From: Sandaracinaceae bacterium
GTDB lineage: Bacteria > Myxococcota_A > Polyangia > Polyangiales > Sandaracinaceae
Reading direction: 5' to 3'
NCBI GenBank assembly: GCA_040218145.1
Contig: JAVJQK010000122.1
Coordinates: 62,001 to 126,000 of the forward strand
Length of the DNA: 64,000 bases
The notes under the pieces are model-generated. The model searched no databases. It saw nothing but the letters and a program-made list of their open reading frames with translations, and had not been told where the DNA came from. This document shows positions 54,025 through 63,910 of the stretch, in pieces (the stretch's first letter is position 1; each line of letters begins with the position of its first letter). The position numbers and the translations under genes were made by a program.

Positions 54025-54725
54025 CGCGGCTCCGATCCGAGCGCCGCCCGGGCCCGCTCCGTGAGCCGCTCACGCTCGACCGTGAGCTGCCCCCGCGCGA
54101 AGCGGCGGCGGTGCTCTTCGGCGAGACGCAGCGCCTCCTCCGGATCGACGGCGAGGGCGCTCCGCATGCGCTGCAAGAGCGCGAGCTCCTCGGCGAAGCT
54201 CGGCGCGTCGGACGAGGACGTCGAATCGGCGCGCGCCGGTCGCGCCCCTGGCTCGGGGATCGACGACGCAGGGGTCGACGACGTGGAGCTCGACGGCGCG
54301 TCGCTGGGCGGCTCCTCGAGCGGAGCCTCGGCGGGCGGCCGCGGAGCAGGCGACGCCTCGGGGCGTGGGTGCTCCGCAGGCGCGTCGGAATCGTCCGCTT
54401 CGGTCTCGGCGGGTTGGCGCTCTGCATGATCCGCTTCGGGAGGCGCCGGCCGGGGCGTCGGCGCCGCCGTGGTGGCGGCCCAGATCGCGCCCGCGATCAG
54501 GAGCCCCGCACCGCCGAGGAGGAAGATCTTGCCCGCCGCGCCCGCCAGCCCGGTCGCGCCAGCGCCGGCCACGGGCTCGGTCGGCCACGCGTCGGGGCCG
54601 GCGCCGATCTCGGCCGCGATCGCCTGCGAGACCCGCGCGAGCGAGGCGGGATCGTCGTCGCCCGCGGCGCTGCGAATCACGTCGCGCAGCGCGGGGTCGT
54701 CGGCCAGCCGGCGGGGATCCGTCAT
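54021..54725 (-). CDS. Single-pass membrane protein, anti-sigma-like
   Basis: A 234-residue protein. The N-terminus (about 1-50) is helical and short, one membrane segment follows (KIFLLGGAGLLIAGAIWAATTAA, about 65-87), then a long acidic/Pro/Ser-rich linker and a charged C-terminal helix (SFAEELALLQRMRSALAVDPEEALRLAEEHRRRF). The zinc-binding HxxxCxxC of ZAS anti-sigma factors is absent. Its position directly after the sigma gene (ATGA overlap) suggests it holds the sigma factor at the membrane. Confidence 0.7.
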   Translation of the reverse strand: MTDPRRLADDPALRDVIRSAAGDDDPASLARVSQAIAAEIGAGPDAWPTEPVAGAGATGLAGAAGKIFLLGGAGLLIAGAIWAATTAAPTPRPAPPEADHAERQPAETEADDSDAPAEHPRPEASPAPRPPAEAPLEEPPSDAPSSSTSSTPASSIPEPGARPARADSTSSSDAPSFAEELALLQRMRSALAVDPEEALRLAEEHRRRFARGQLTVERERLTERARAALGSEPR

Positions 54726-55291
54726 GGCGTGCCCCGCGAGGGCGCGCCGACCGCGAGCTGCTGGCGCGAGAGCGCCTTGCGCATGATCTCGCGCGCGGCG
54801 TGGAGGCGCGTGTAGGCGGTCTGCACCGGGACACCGAGCACCCGGGCCACCTCGGGCATGGACAGCTCCTCGAGCTCGTAGAGCACCAGGACCTCTCGCT
54901 TGTCGTCGTCGAGGCGCGCGAGCGCCGCGTCCAGCTGGCGCCTGGCCTCGCTCTGCCGCACCGAGCGCTCCTGGGCGGGCGGGACGGCCACGTGCGCGTC
55001 GACCTCGACCTCGTCGCTGCGGCGTGCGCGCCGCTGCGCCTTTCTATGATCGGCGAGCACCCTTCGGAGGATGCCGAAGAGCACGGCGCGGGTGGCCGGG
55101 CCCCTGGCGGTGCTCTCCAGCAGCTCGGGCCGACGATGCAGCACGACGAACACCTGCTGGGTCAAGTCTTCTGCGTCCGCGGGTGTCGCGCCCAGCCTCC
55201 GGATCGTCCTCAGCACGAACGCACCCTCCTCCCGGAACACCCGGGCGAGCGAGCGCGCCTCATCGGGAGACGTGGGGACGCGTTCGCTCAT
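54722..55291 (-). CDS. ECF-family RNA polymerase sigma factor
   Basis: A 189-residue ECF sigma factor. Region 2 contains DAEDLTQQVFVVLHRR; region 4 has LVLYELEELSMPEVARVLGVPVQTAYTRLHAARE with the recognition helix. It lies first in an operon of four genes (sigma, membrane protein, FG-GAP lipoprotein, lipoprotein), joined by 4-bp overlaps. It probably drives its own operon in response to an envelope signal. Confidence 0.93.
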   Translation of the reverse strand: MSERVPTSPDEARSLARVFREEGAFVLRTIRRLGATPADAEDLTQQVFVVLHRRPELLESTARGPATRAVLFGILRRVLADHRKAQRRARRSDEVEVDAHVAVPPAQERSVRQSEARRQLDAALARLDDDKREVLVLYELEELSMPEVARVLGVPVQTAYTRLHAAREIMRKALSRQQLAVGAPSRGTP

Positions 55292-55322
55292 CGTGAGTAG
55301 CCATGGACGCTCGCGGCCCGGA

Positions 55323-56312
55323 TTATGGAAAAAAGTGAATCCCCACCGAGGCGACGACGCCGCCGAAGACCGGCGCGAAGTCGAGCACGACCGCGCGGGG
55401 GTCGTCCTGGGTGGCGACGACCAGGGACGGCGTCCAGAGGGGGACGCCGAGCAGCGCGTCGAGGCGAAGCGAGAGCGAGCCCACGCTGAGCTCGGCGCGC
55501 GCGCGCAGGTCCGCGGCGAGCCAGCCGTCCAGTCGGGTGAAGCTCTCCACGTGGAAGCCCGCGCTCCGCGTCTCCAGCCCGCCGAGGGCCAGCCCCGCGC
55601 AGCCGCCGAGCCACAGCTCCCGCGCCACGTCGCCCACGGCGCAGCCGCTGAGCCGCGCCCCGAACAAGAACAGCGAGAGTGTGCCCTCGCGGACGGGGAC
55701 GTCTCGCGGCGGCGCGGCGAGGAGCCCGAGCTCGATCGAGACCGGCGCCAGCGCGCGCCACGAGAACGACAGCTCGCCGGCCAATCCGCTCGCGGGGCTC
55801 CGATCGCCCAGATGCACGCCCACGTGGATCGACAGTCGTTGCGGGAGCGAGGGCGGCGGGTCGGGCGCGACCTGAACCTCTTCGCGCGGCGGCGACGGCT
55901 CCGGCGACGCCTCGGGGGTGGGCGCGGGACGAGCGCTGACGGCCTCTCTCCACTCCGCGATCGCGACGCCGACGATGAGCGCGATCGCCTCCGGGAGAGT
56001 GGCGGCCTCCGCGCGCGGCACCTCGATGCGGCGCGTATGGACCGACGCCGCGGAGGCGACGGTGACGTCGATGCTCACCACCGCCTCGCAGCGCACTCTG
56101 AGCCGGACGGCGACCTCGGCCGTCGCCCCCCGGGCCGCCAGCTCCGCGTCCGCGGCCTCCCGCAGCGCGTCGACCTGCGCGCAGTCGCCGTCGACCTCGA
56201 GCGCGACCGGCCCGACCTGCTGTGCGCGTGCGTGGTCCGGCGTCGACAGGCTCACGACGAGGCAAGTCGACACCGCCAGACGCGCGAACACCGTCGGGCT
56301 CACACAACGCAT
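55323..56312 (-). CDS. Outer-membrane-type protein of unknown function
   Basis: A 329-residue protein with signal peptide (LAVSTCLVVSLSTPDHARA). An N-terminal globular region (QVGPVALEVDGDCAQVDALREAADAELAARG) is followed by a Pro-rich linker and a C-terminal beta-rich region ending in VASVGIHFFP, a terminal-aromatic pattern that suggests a small beta-barrel. Lipoprotein features are absent. It lies 31 bp upstream of the sigma gene and may be co-transcribed. Confidence 0.65.
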   Translation of the reverse strand: MRCVSPTVFARLAVSTCLVVSLSTPDHARAQQVGPVALEVDGDCAQVDALREAADAELAARGATAEVAVRLRVRCEAVVSIDVTVASAASVHTRRIEVPRAEAATLPEAIALIVGVAIAEWREAVSARPAPTPEASPEPSPPREEVQVAPDPPPSLPQRLSIHVGVHLGDRSPASGLAGELSFSWRALAPVSIELGLLAAPPRDVPVREGTLSLFLFGARLSGCAVGDVARELWLGGCAGLALGGLETRSAGFHVESFTRLDGWLAADLRARAELSVGSLSLRLDALLGVPLWTPSLVVATQDDPRAVVLDFAPVFGGVVASVGIHFFP

Positions 56313-56374
56313 GCCCGCTGGACATTGACCGATGCCGCGCGCGCACTCAACAGGCGCGCCGATACGTCACGAGC

Positions 56375-57007
56375 TCAGAAGAACAACCAGCCCATCGAGA
56401 GCGTGCCGAACACGGAGACGTACCCCGGCCTGAACCCCATCGAGCCGTCGGGGTTATAGCCGTACACCCCGGCGACCCCCAGCGAGGCGGAGACCTCGAG
56501 GCGTCTGGACGACTCCGGGCGCAGGACCAGCTGGGTGCCGCCACCCATTCGCCAGCTCGTCGACCAGATCTCGCGGCGCTCATCCGGAATGGTGATCGGG
56601 CCCGGCATGTCCGTCTCCAGCGTCCCGGCTGACCGCTCCTGGGATTGGAGCGCCACGTATCGCACGCTCGCGAAGACGCGCCCCTCCACCACGGGATCGA
56701 GCCGGGCCCCGAAGGACGCCCTCACGTCGCCCAGGTAGCGCGTGTGCCACAGCGCGCTCTCGAAGGGCACCGAGCGGATCTGAGGGGCGTAGCCGAACGC
56801 CCCCTCGAGCCGCAGGCTGATCACCTCGTCGAGGCGCCAGTGGAGGAACGGGCCCGTGACCACGGTCAGTGCGGGCTCCTCCATGGCCGCGTCGATGCCC
56901 GTCTGGACGCCCAGCGAGAGCGGCCCGTCGGGGGGCGCCTGCTGCGCAGCCGAGGGGACGGCGACGAGGAGGGTGAGGGCGGGGCAGAGCCATCGAATCG
57001 TACGCAT
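56375..57007 (-). CDS. Outer-membrane beta-barrel-like protein
   Basis: A 210-residue protein with signal peptide (CPALTLLVAVPSAAQQ). The mature part alternates in beta strands (LSLGVQTGIDAAMEEPALTVVTGPFLHWRL, RYLGDVRASFGARLDPVVEGRVFASVRYVAL) and ends in SMGWLFF, whose terminal Phe is typical of Bam-dependent outer-membrane barrels. The ATG at 57007 begins the signal peptide; the longer frame adds a non-signal region. Confidence 0.65.
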   Translation of the reverse strand: MRTIRWLCPALTLLVAVPSAAQQAPPDGPLSLGVQTGIDAAMEEPALTVVTGPFLHWRLDEVISLRLEGAFGYAPQIRSVPFESALWHTRYLGDVRASFGARLDPVVEGRVFASVRYVALQSQERSAGTLETDMPGPITIPDERREIWSTSWRMGGGTQLVLRPESSRRLEVSASLGVAGVYGYNPDGSMGFRPGYVSVFGTLSMGWLFF

Positions 57008-57053
57008 CGCGAGCGCATGGTGGCATGTCCGTGGTCCAGCATTGCACTCGAGC

Positions 57054-58052
57054 TCAGCGCGTGGCGCGCAAGCCGTGCGACGCGCGGCGGGGATCACGCC
57101 GGGTCCGCTCCTGCACGCCGCGCGCGATGGCCTCGAGGTGCTCCGGGTCGGTGCCGCAGCAGCCGCCGACGATGGCGAGATCGTGCTCGACGGCCAGCCG
57201 CGCGACGTGCGCGCCGAGCGCGGCCGGGTCGCCGCGGTCGAGCTCGGTCGACGCGTCGAGCTCCGCGTGGCTCTTGGCCGAGGCGTTGGCCCGCAGGCCG
57301 CGGAAGCGGCGGCGCCAGGGCGCGTCGCGGTCCTTCGCGTCGCGCAGCGCGGGCTCGATGTGATCCGGGTGCACGCAGTTCGCCGTGTAGAGGAGCGGGT
57401 AGCCGCCCGTCGCCTCGTCGACGCGGGTGACGAAGTCGCCGAGGGACGCTCCGTCCACCGCCTTGCCGTCGGTCTCGAGGGTCGGCGAGACGATGAGCGG
57501 CAGGCCCAGGTCCTTCGCGACGCGCGCCACGCCGATGGACTCGGCCACGCTCGTCATCGTCCACGCGGTCACCAGATCGACGCCGCTCTGTGCGATCGCC
57601 TCCAGCTGCGGACGGTGATAGCGCTCCGCGGCCTCCACCGCGACCGGCCCGGTGGCCTCGAGCGCGTAGCCGTCCCCGCGCGGGCCCAGGTCGGCGGCGA
57701 GCACCACGGAGCGCGCCCCCACGTGGCGTTCGGCGAACTGACGGACGCGGGAGGCGCCCAGCTTGGCGTAGCGGGCCACGTCTTCTGGGGCGTGACCGAG
57801 GCGCGCCACGTAGTCGGGCGAGGCGCGCCAGCCGAGGGTGTCGGTGAGCAGACCGAAGCCGTGGATCGCGGCGCTCTCGGCGATCGGGCGGAGGAAGTCG
57901 TCGACGAAGTCCGCCCAGGCCGCCTCGTCGTCGAGGGCCTCGAACGAGCAGAACTCCCGCAGGGCCACGCCCTGCCGATAGATCAGGAAGGTCTCGACCC
58001 CGCCGAACGTCAGGTAGCGGGCGCCGGGCGCGAAGGTGTCGTCGTGGAGCAT
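57054..58052 (-). CDS. Homocysteine S-methyltransferase family protein
   Basis: A 332-residue zinc-dependent methyltransferase (MetH N-terminal/BhmT/MmuM type). Conserved features are GGVETFLIYRQG (near the N-terminus), TANCVHPDHIEPAL (first zinc Cys) and IVGGCCGTDPEHLEAIARG (the two adjacent zinc Cys). The fold is a TIM barrel. It probably methylates homocysteine or a related thiol from S-methylmethionine or betaine. It is monocistronic or the downstream member of the aminotransferase gene. Confidence 0.9.
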   Translation of the reverse strand: MLHDDTFAPGARYLTFGGVETFLIYRQGVALREFCSFEALDDEAAWADFVDDFLRPIAESAAIHGFGLLTDTLGWRASPDYVARLGHAPEDVARYAKLGASRVRQFAERHVGARSVVLAADLGPRGDGYALEATGPVAVEAAERYHRPQLEAIAQSGVDLVTAWTMTSVAESIGVARVAKDLGLPLIVSPTLETDGKAVDGASLGDFVTRVDEATGGYPLLYTANCVHPDHIEPALRDAKDRDAPWRRRFRGLRANASAKSHAELDASTELDRGDPAALGAHVARLAVEHDLAIVGGCCGTDPEHLEAIARGVQERTRRDPRRASHGLRATR

Positions 58053-58079
58053 GCGTCCCCCCTCTCGAGGGCCACGTAC

Positions 58080-59174
58080 TCACAGCGCGGCGCGGAGCGC
58101 GCGCACGACCTCTTCCTGCTGTGCTTCGGTGATCTCCGGGAACATCGGCAAGGACAGCATCGTCTCCGCCGCCTCCTCCGCGACCGGGAAGTCGCCCCGC
58201 GCGTGACCCAGCTTGGCGAAGGCCCCTTGCAGGTGACAGGGCACGGGGTAGTGCACGCCGACGCCGACGCCCGCGGCGCGCATCGCCTCCATCACGCGAT
58301 CGCGCTCGGGGACGCGCACGACGTAGAGGTGCCACACCGGCTCGGTGCCCGCCGGCGTGACGGGCCGCCGCACGCCGTCGACGTCGGCGAGGAGCCGGTC
58401 GTAGCGCTCGGCCGCCGCGCGCCGCGCCCGGGTCCACGCGGAGAGGTGCTGGAGCTTCACGCCGAGGATCGCGGCCTGGATGGGATCGAGGCGGGAATTG
58501 AAGCCCATCTTCGGGTGGTGATACTTCACCTCGCTCCCGTAGTTGCGGAGCGCGCGCACCTCCGCCGCGAGCGCGTCGTCGTCGGTCATCACCGCGCCGC
58601 CGTCCCCGTACGCGCCGAGGTTCTTGCCCGGGTAGAAGCTCGTGGCCGCGATGTCTCCGAAGGTGCCTGCGACCTTGCCCTCGCGGCGCGCGCCGTGCGC
58701 CTGGGCGACGTCCTCCACCAGCGCGAGATCGCGCGCCTGGGCGAGCTCCGCCAGCCTGTTCATGGGCGCGACCTGCCCGAACATGTGCACCGGCACGAGG
58801 GCCGAGGTCTCCGCGCCGATCGCGTCGTCGAGCTTGGCGGGGTCGAGCAGGAGCGTGCCCGGATCGACGTCGACGAACACGGGGCGGAGGCCCGCGCGGA
58901 CGGCGGCGAGCGGCGTCGCGACGAAGGTGTTCGCGGGCATGACGACCTCGCCGCGCAGCCCCAGCGCGCGGAAGGCCAGCTCGAGCGCGTCGGTGCCGTT
59001 GCCCACTCCGACGACGTGCTTCACCTCCGAGAAGCGCGCGAAGTCGCGCTCGAACGCCTCGAGGTGCGGACCCAGCACGAAGGACGTGTCGTCGAGCACG
59101 CGCGCGATCGCGGCGTCTACGTCGGCGCGGATCGAAGCGAGCTGCGCCTTCAGGTCGACGAAGGGGACGGCCAT
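58080..59174 (-). CDS. DegT/DnrJ/EryC1 sugar aminotransferase (FdtB/QdtB type)
   Basis: A 364-residue PLP-dependent aminotransferase. MAVPFVDLKAQLASIRADVDAAI and VGVGNGTDALELAFRALG are family signatures. The PLP-binding Lys lies in ATSFYPGKNLGAYGDGGAV. The pattern is of the FdtB/QdtB/WecE group, which transaminates dTDP-3-oxo-6-deoxy-hexoses. It probably partners the FdtA-type isomerase encoded at 47900. It is followed 27 bp downstream by the homocysteine methyltransferase. Confidence 0.88.
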   Translation of the reverse strand: MAVPFVDLKAQLASIRADVDAAIARVLDDTSFVLGPHLEAFERDFARFSEVKHVVGVGNGTDALELAFRALGLRGEVVMPANTFVATPLAAVRAGLRPVFVDVDPGTLLLDPAKLDDAIGAETSALVPVHMFGQVAPMNRLAELAQARDLALVEDVAQAHGARREGKVAGTFGDIAATSFYPGKNLGAYGDGGAVMTDDDALAAEVRALRNYGSEVKYHHPKMGFNSRLDPIQAAILGVKLQHLSAWTRARRAAAERYDRLLADVDGVRRPVTPAGTEPVWHLYVVRVPERDRVMEAMRAAGVGVGVHYPVPCHLQGAFAKLGHARGDFPVAEEAAETMLSLPMFPEITEAQQEEVVRALRAAL

Positions 59175-59190
59175 CTCAGCGTCCTCTCGC

Positions 59191-59628
59191 TCAGAGGTCT
59201 TCGGCCTTGTCGCGGAAGCGCTCCATCAGCTTCGGGAGGCTCTCCTCCACGAAGAGCGCCTGCACCTCGGGCGGGATGGGCAGGTTGGTCTCCACCTCGG
59301 ACTCGTAGTGCGCCACCGTCTCCTCGTCCTCGGTCTCCTCGAGCACCCACTTGCCGGTGTTCTTGGTGAGGCTGGGCGAGTCGACGAGCTCCCAGCGGAT
59401 CTCGCGGTCCTCGATCTCGTAGCGACAGGTGTACTCGGTCTTGACGTCGAAGCCGGCGAACGAGATGTCGACGTGGAAGGTCACGAGCGCCGCGTCGTCG
59501 GACCGCTCCTTCACGTCGACCTTGGAGACCTCGGGGAGGAGCTCGGCGTACGACTCGAAGTCGAGCAGCACGTCCTTGAGCTCGTCGGGGGACACGAACG
59601 TCTCGAGCTTGGTCTTGGCGAGGGCCAT
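59191..59628 (-). CDS. SRPBCC (START-like) family protein
   Basis: A 145-residue protein of the SRPBCC/polyketide-cyclase type. It begins with a beta strand and helix (AKTKLETFVSPDELKDVLLDFESYAELLPEVSKVDVKER) and ends in a long helix (PPEVQALFVEESLPKLMERFRDKAEDL), with strands in between. Such proteins bind hydrophobic ligands or act in cyclase-like roles. It lies 16 bp upstream of the aminotransferase and may be co-transcribed. Confidence 0.8.
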   Translation of the reverse strand: MALAKTKLETFVSPDELKDVLLDFESYAELLPEVSKVDVKERSDDAALVTFHVDISFAGFDVKTEYTCRYEIEDREIRWELVDSPSLTKNTGKWVLEETEDEETVAHYESEVETNLPIPPEVQALFVEESLPKLMERFRDKAEDL

Positions 59629-59663
59629 GGGGTCATCCTCCTTCTTGGTTCAGTCGGCCTCGT

Positions 59664-60056
59664 TCAAGCAGGACCGTGGCAGACCGCTTCGATGTTGTAG
59701 CCGTCGGGGTCGAGCACGAACGCGCCGTAGTAGGCGGGGTGGTAGTGGGCGCGCACGCCGGGAGGCCCGTTGTCGGTCGCGCCGGCCGCGAGCGCCGCGG
59801 CGTGGAACGCGTCCACCTCGGCGCGGCTCTTGGCCGTGAACGCGATGTGCGTGGGCGTGATGTCGCCTTCGGTGGGCGCGATCCAGAGCTTGGGCGCCGC
59901 GGCGCCGAAGCCGCAGGTGGCGGGCACGCCGAGCGACTGGACCTGCTCGCGCGTCAGCTCCATCACCAACCCGTAGCCGAGCGGCTCGAGCGCGGCCGCG
60001 TAGAAGGTCTTCGACTTCGCGTAGTCGCGGACCAGCAGCGTGTAGTGGTCGATCAT
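59664..60056 (-). CDS. VOC/glyoxalase-family protein
   Basis: A 130-residue VOC protein with the two-module layout (IDHYTLLVRDYAKSKTFYAAALEPLGYG; APKLWIAPTEGDITPTHIAF; AHYHPAYYGAFVLDPDGYNIEAVCHG). The last strand carries the conserved Glu. A metal-binding His is at the first module. It probably binds a small hydrophobic substrate or inhibitor. It lies 12 bp from the RluA gene downstream of its stop. Confidence 0.85.
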   Translation of the reverse strand: MIDHYTLLVRDYAKSKTFYAAALEPLGYGLVMELTREQVQSLGVPATCGFGAAAPKLWIAPTEGDITPTHIAFTAKSRAEVDAFHAAALAAGATDNGPPGVRAHYHPAYYGAFVLDPDGYNIEAVCHGPA

Positions 60057-60068
60057 GACGCCGCGACT

Positions 60069-60704
60069 CTACCCCGGATGGCGTTCGGCGAGCAGCGCGA
60101 GGTGGGCCTCGAGCTCCGGCGGCAGCGGGGCCTCGAACACGCGCCCGTCCGGCAGCTCCACCCGCAGCGCGTGCAGCCAGAGCCGGCCCGGGAACCCGGG
60201 CACGGCGGAGAAGCGCTTGGGCGGGTAGCGCTCGTCCCCCACCACCGCGTGCCCGATGCCCTAGAGGTGGCGACGGATCTGGTGCTGACGTCCGGTCTCG
60301 GGGCGCACGTCGAGCAGGCTGACCCGGCCGTAGATCGCGCGCCGGGTGAAGCGCGTGACGGCGGGGACGGGCTTGCCGCGTCGTCGGTCCTGGAGCGCGC
60401 GGCGCACGATGCCTTTCTTGTTCGTCCGCCCGTGCACGAGCGCGCGGTACTTCTTCTGCACCTCGCCCGCCGCGAGCCACGCGCCGATCTCCGCGCGCAC
60501 CCCCTCGTCGGACGCGCAGAGCATCACCCCGCTCGTCTCGCGGTCGAGGCGGTGAATCGGCGCGAGCTCCACGCCGAGCTCGGCCTTCGCCCACGTGAGC
60601 AGATCGGGGATCGCCTCGTCTCCCTGCGGGTGCGCGGCGAAGCCGGACGGCTTGTGAAAGGCGTAGAGCGCGCCGTCCTGCGCGATGAGCTCGGGGCTGG
60701 CCAC
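60069..60704 (-). pseudogene. RluA-type pseudouridine synthase interrupted by an amber codon
   Basis: The minus-strand frame from the ATG at 60704 encodes an RluA-family pseudouridine synthase: HKPSGFAAHPQG, PIHRLDRETSGVML (catalytic HRLD) and PETGRQHQIRRHL. There a TAG (60261-60263) interrupts the frame exactly inside the conserved RHLxxIGHxxxGD motif. After the TAG the frame continues without a break as GIGHAVVGDERYPPK to the next stop at 60069, matching the family C-terminus. A CAG-to-TAG change explains it. It is either a real pseudogene, a sequencing error or a site of amber readthrough. The product before the TAG is 147 residues, with the catalytic Asp. Confidence 0.85.
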
Positions 60705-60734
60705 GGCGGAACTCTACCCGGGAGCGCCGCCCCG

Positions 60735-61322
60735 CTACAGCGCCGCGCTGCGGGTGAGGGCGTAGGAGAGGATCGCGCCGAGCTGCGAGAAGACGACGGC
60801 GCCGCCGAGCGCGCCCGCGCTCAGCCCGACGAGCCAGGTGTTGCCGCCGAACGGCAGCGTGAACAGAGCGCCGAGGAGGGCGCCGACGATCGGCCCCAAC
60901 CAGGTGCCGAGGTTGGCGATCGCCGGGTCTCCCTCGACGCCGCTCTCCTCGCCGTGGTGCCACACGCCATAGCCCGCGCCGAGCACGAACCCGGTCGCGG
61001 TGCCCACCACGCTGCTGATCGCGAAGACGACCGCCGTCAGCAAGGGACCGGTGGCGACGGCGATGGGGACGCCGACGAGGATGCCCGCGAAGACGCCGAT
61101 CAGCCCGCCGAACGCGGACGCGGACCACGCGCGGCCGTACAGGTTGCCGAGGTGCATCGGCTCGACATGCTGTGAGGGCGCGCGGAGCGCGGGGAGGACG
61201 ATCTCGGGCGCGGGCTGCGGGACATCGAGCGCCACCCCCATCCCCTGCGCGTGCGCGCTCGACGCGAAGGTCGCGAGCGCCGCGAGGAGCACCAGACAAA
61301 CAGACGAGATCGCCAGCCTCAC
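60735..61322 (-). CDS. Hydrophobic membrane protein with signal-like start
   Basis: A 195-residue protein. An N-terminal hydrophobic segment (LAISSVCLVLLAALATFASSAHAQ) could be a signal peptide. Glycine-rich membrane segments follow (FGGLIGVFAGILVGVPIAVATG, LLTAVVFAISSVVGTATGFVLG, LGPIVGALLGALFTLPFGG, VGLSAGALGGAVVFSQLGAILSY). The pattern resembles DUF456/glycine-zipper proteins but no family is certain. It lies 16 bp downstream of the beta-helix lipoprotein gene. Confidence 0.65.
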   Translation of the reverse strand: MRLAISSVCLVLLAALATFASSAHAQGMGVALDVPQPAPEIVLPALRAPSQHVEPMHLGNLYGRAWSASAFGGLIGVFAGILVGVPIAVATGPLLTAVVFAISSVVGTATGFVLGAGYGVWHHGEESGVEGDPAIANLGTWLGPIVGALLGALFTLPFGGNTWLVGLSAGALGGAVVFSQLGAILSYALTRSAAL

Positions 61323-61338
61323 GACGGCCCAGGCCCTC

Positions 61339-62487
<1,149 letters not shown>

Positions 62488-62587
62488 GATCCCTCCGCGG
62501 AGGGAGCTTACGACACCCTGCGTCCGGACTCATACGCCGTGCGATTCGCGACCCTCGGAGCGCGACCGCCGCCCGGTAGCGTGGTTC

Positions 62588-62725
62588 ATGCGTTCCTGGC
62601 TGCTCCTCGCGCTCCTCTCCCTCACCAGCTGCGACGGCGAGCCGTCCGCTCTCGACGGCTCGGTGGCCAGAGACGCCACGCTCAACCAGCCCCACGACGC
62701 GCACCTCGCGGCGCCGCTTCCCTGA
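62588..62725 (+). CDS. Very small lipoprotein (45 aa)
   Basis: The frame begins ATG at 62588 and has a signal peptide with lipobox (LLALLSLTSC, Cys15) and a short Asp/Ala/His tail. It is too short for the ORF thresholds usually used. It is divergent from the beta-helix lipoprotein. It could be a real small lipoprotein or the truncated start of a lost gene. Confidence 0.45.
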   Translation: MRSWLLLALLSLTSCDGEPSALDGSVARDATLNQPHDAHLAAPLP

Positions 62726-62743
62726 GCTGAGGGGCGGCGTGAG

Positions 62744-63649
62744 TCAGCGGGCGCTGCAGCCCTGGATCTCGCCGTCGCTGCGCTCGCCGCGGAGGAGGCA
62801 GTCTTCGGCCACGCGCTCGACCATCTCGCGGGTCGGGAGCCAGCAGGTGCCGTCGCGGTTGGTCTGACTGATCCACTTCACCAGGCCGGTGCGCCAGGCC
62901 CAGAGGCGCGCGCCGCGGCCGTCGCTCCACTCGGAGAGGGTGAAGTCGTCGTTCCAGTTGAAGAACCGCCCCGACCAGTTGCTCTCCTCGCGCAGCCGCA
63001 CCATCGACTCGGGCGGGTCGGCCATGATCGTCTCGAAGCGGATGGCGCTCGCCTGCATGCAGCGGCGGCCGTGGTCCGTCCCCTCCGAGAAGCTGAAGGT
63101 GGGGCTGTGGCCGTCGGGCCACTGCTGCCAGAACTCGGTGCCGCCGAGCCCGAAGCCGTCGACGCGCGGGTACTGGTAGCTCTCGGGCGCGGCCATGTCC
63201 TCGGGGAACGAGACGAGCGCGAGCTCGGGGTCGCGCGCCTCGGCCCACGGGTCGACCTCGACCGGCGGGGCCTCGCAGCGCTCGGTGACGATCGCGACGA
63301 GCTGCTGGAGCGCCACCGGGCCGACCCAGGAGACCTCGTCCACCTCGGCGATGTCGGCGAAGAGATCGTCGTCTTCGGTGCCGAAGAGCCCGTCTTCGCC
63401 GTCGCGATGCGCGGCCAGGTTCTCGGCCGCCCGCACATGCACGCCCGCCTCGAGCAGCTCCTCGGCGCTCGCCCCCTCGTTCAGGTGCGAGACGACCTCG
63501 CGCAGCTCGCATTCGCTGTAGTCGCCGCCGTCGGCCTTGCCGCCCAGCACGACCCCGACCGCGTCTTCGGCGTCGGGCGAGGCGCCGGCGTCCATGGCGC
63601 ACCCGGCGAGGGAGAGGAGGCAGGCGACGGTGAGGGCGAGGCGGTTCAT
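62744..63649 (-). CDS. Lipoprotein with helix-hairpin-helix-like region
   Basis: A 301-residue lipoprotein (lipobox LLSLAGC). The N-terminal half holds a helix-hairpin-helix-type segment with the repeated pattern NLAAHRDGEDGLFGTEDDDLFADIAEVDEVSWVGPVALQQL, which is common in myxobacterial lipoproteins. The C-terminal half (about 150-301) is Trp/Ser-rich and contains FPEDMAAPESYQYPRVDGFGLGGTEFWQQW and three Cys. The ATG at 63649 begins the signal. Function unknown. Confidence 0.7.
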   Translation of the reverse strand: MNRLALTVACLLSLAGCAMDAGASPDAEDAVGVVLGGKADGGDYSECELREVVSHLNEGASAEELLEAGVHVRAAENLAAHRDGEDGLFGTEDDDLFADIAEVDEVSWVGPVALQQLVAIVTERCEAPPVEVDPWAEARDPELALVSFPEDMAAPESYQYPRVDGFGLGGTEFWQQWPDGHSPTFSFSEGTDHGRRCMQASAIRFETIMADPPESMVRLREESNWSGRFFNWNDDFTLSEWSDGRGARLWAWRTGLVKWISQTNRDGTCWLPTREMVERVAEDCLLRGERSDGEIQGCSAR

Positions 63650-63910
63650 GCGAGGCGGTTCAGCAAGCGCCACGCCAGCCGCGACGGAGGTGAAGACCGC
63701 CCCGAGATGCGCCACAACCCCCACCTCGGGTGGCGGCTCGATCCCCCGGTGCGGCCTCGGGACCGGCTACTCTTGCCGCCACCCCTGGCGCACGATCCGC
63801 GGATCGAGGCGCCGACCGGGGCGGCATGCCCCTTGCCCCGGGGTCCCGGCGACGACGCGCCGCGGTATCGCCGCCTCCGCGTCTCGGTTCCCGAAAAAAA
63901 GCAGGCCGCC

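Noticed and set aside
60735-60780. Search for a second frame-damaged copy of the RluA gene
   Set aside because: The hydrophobic protein gene next to it is intact and unrelated; only the single TAG is abnormal.
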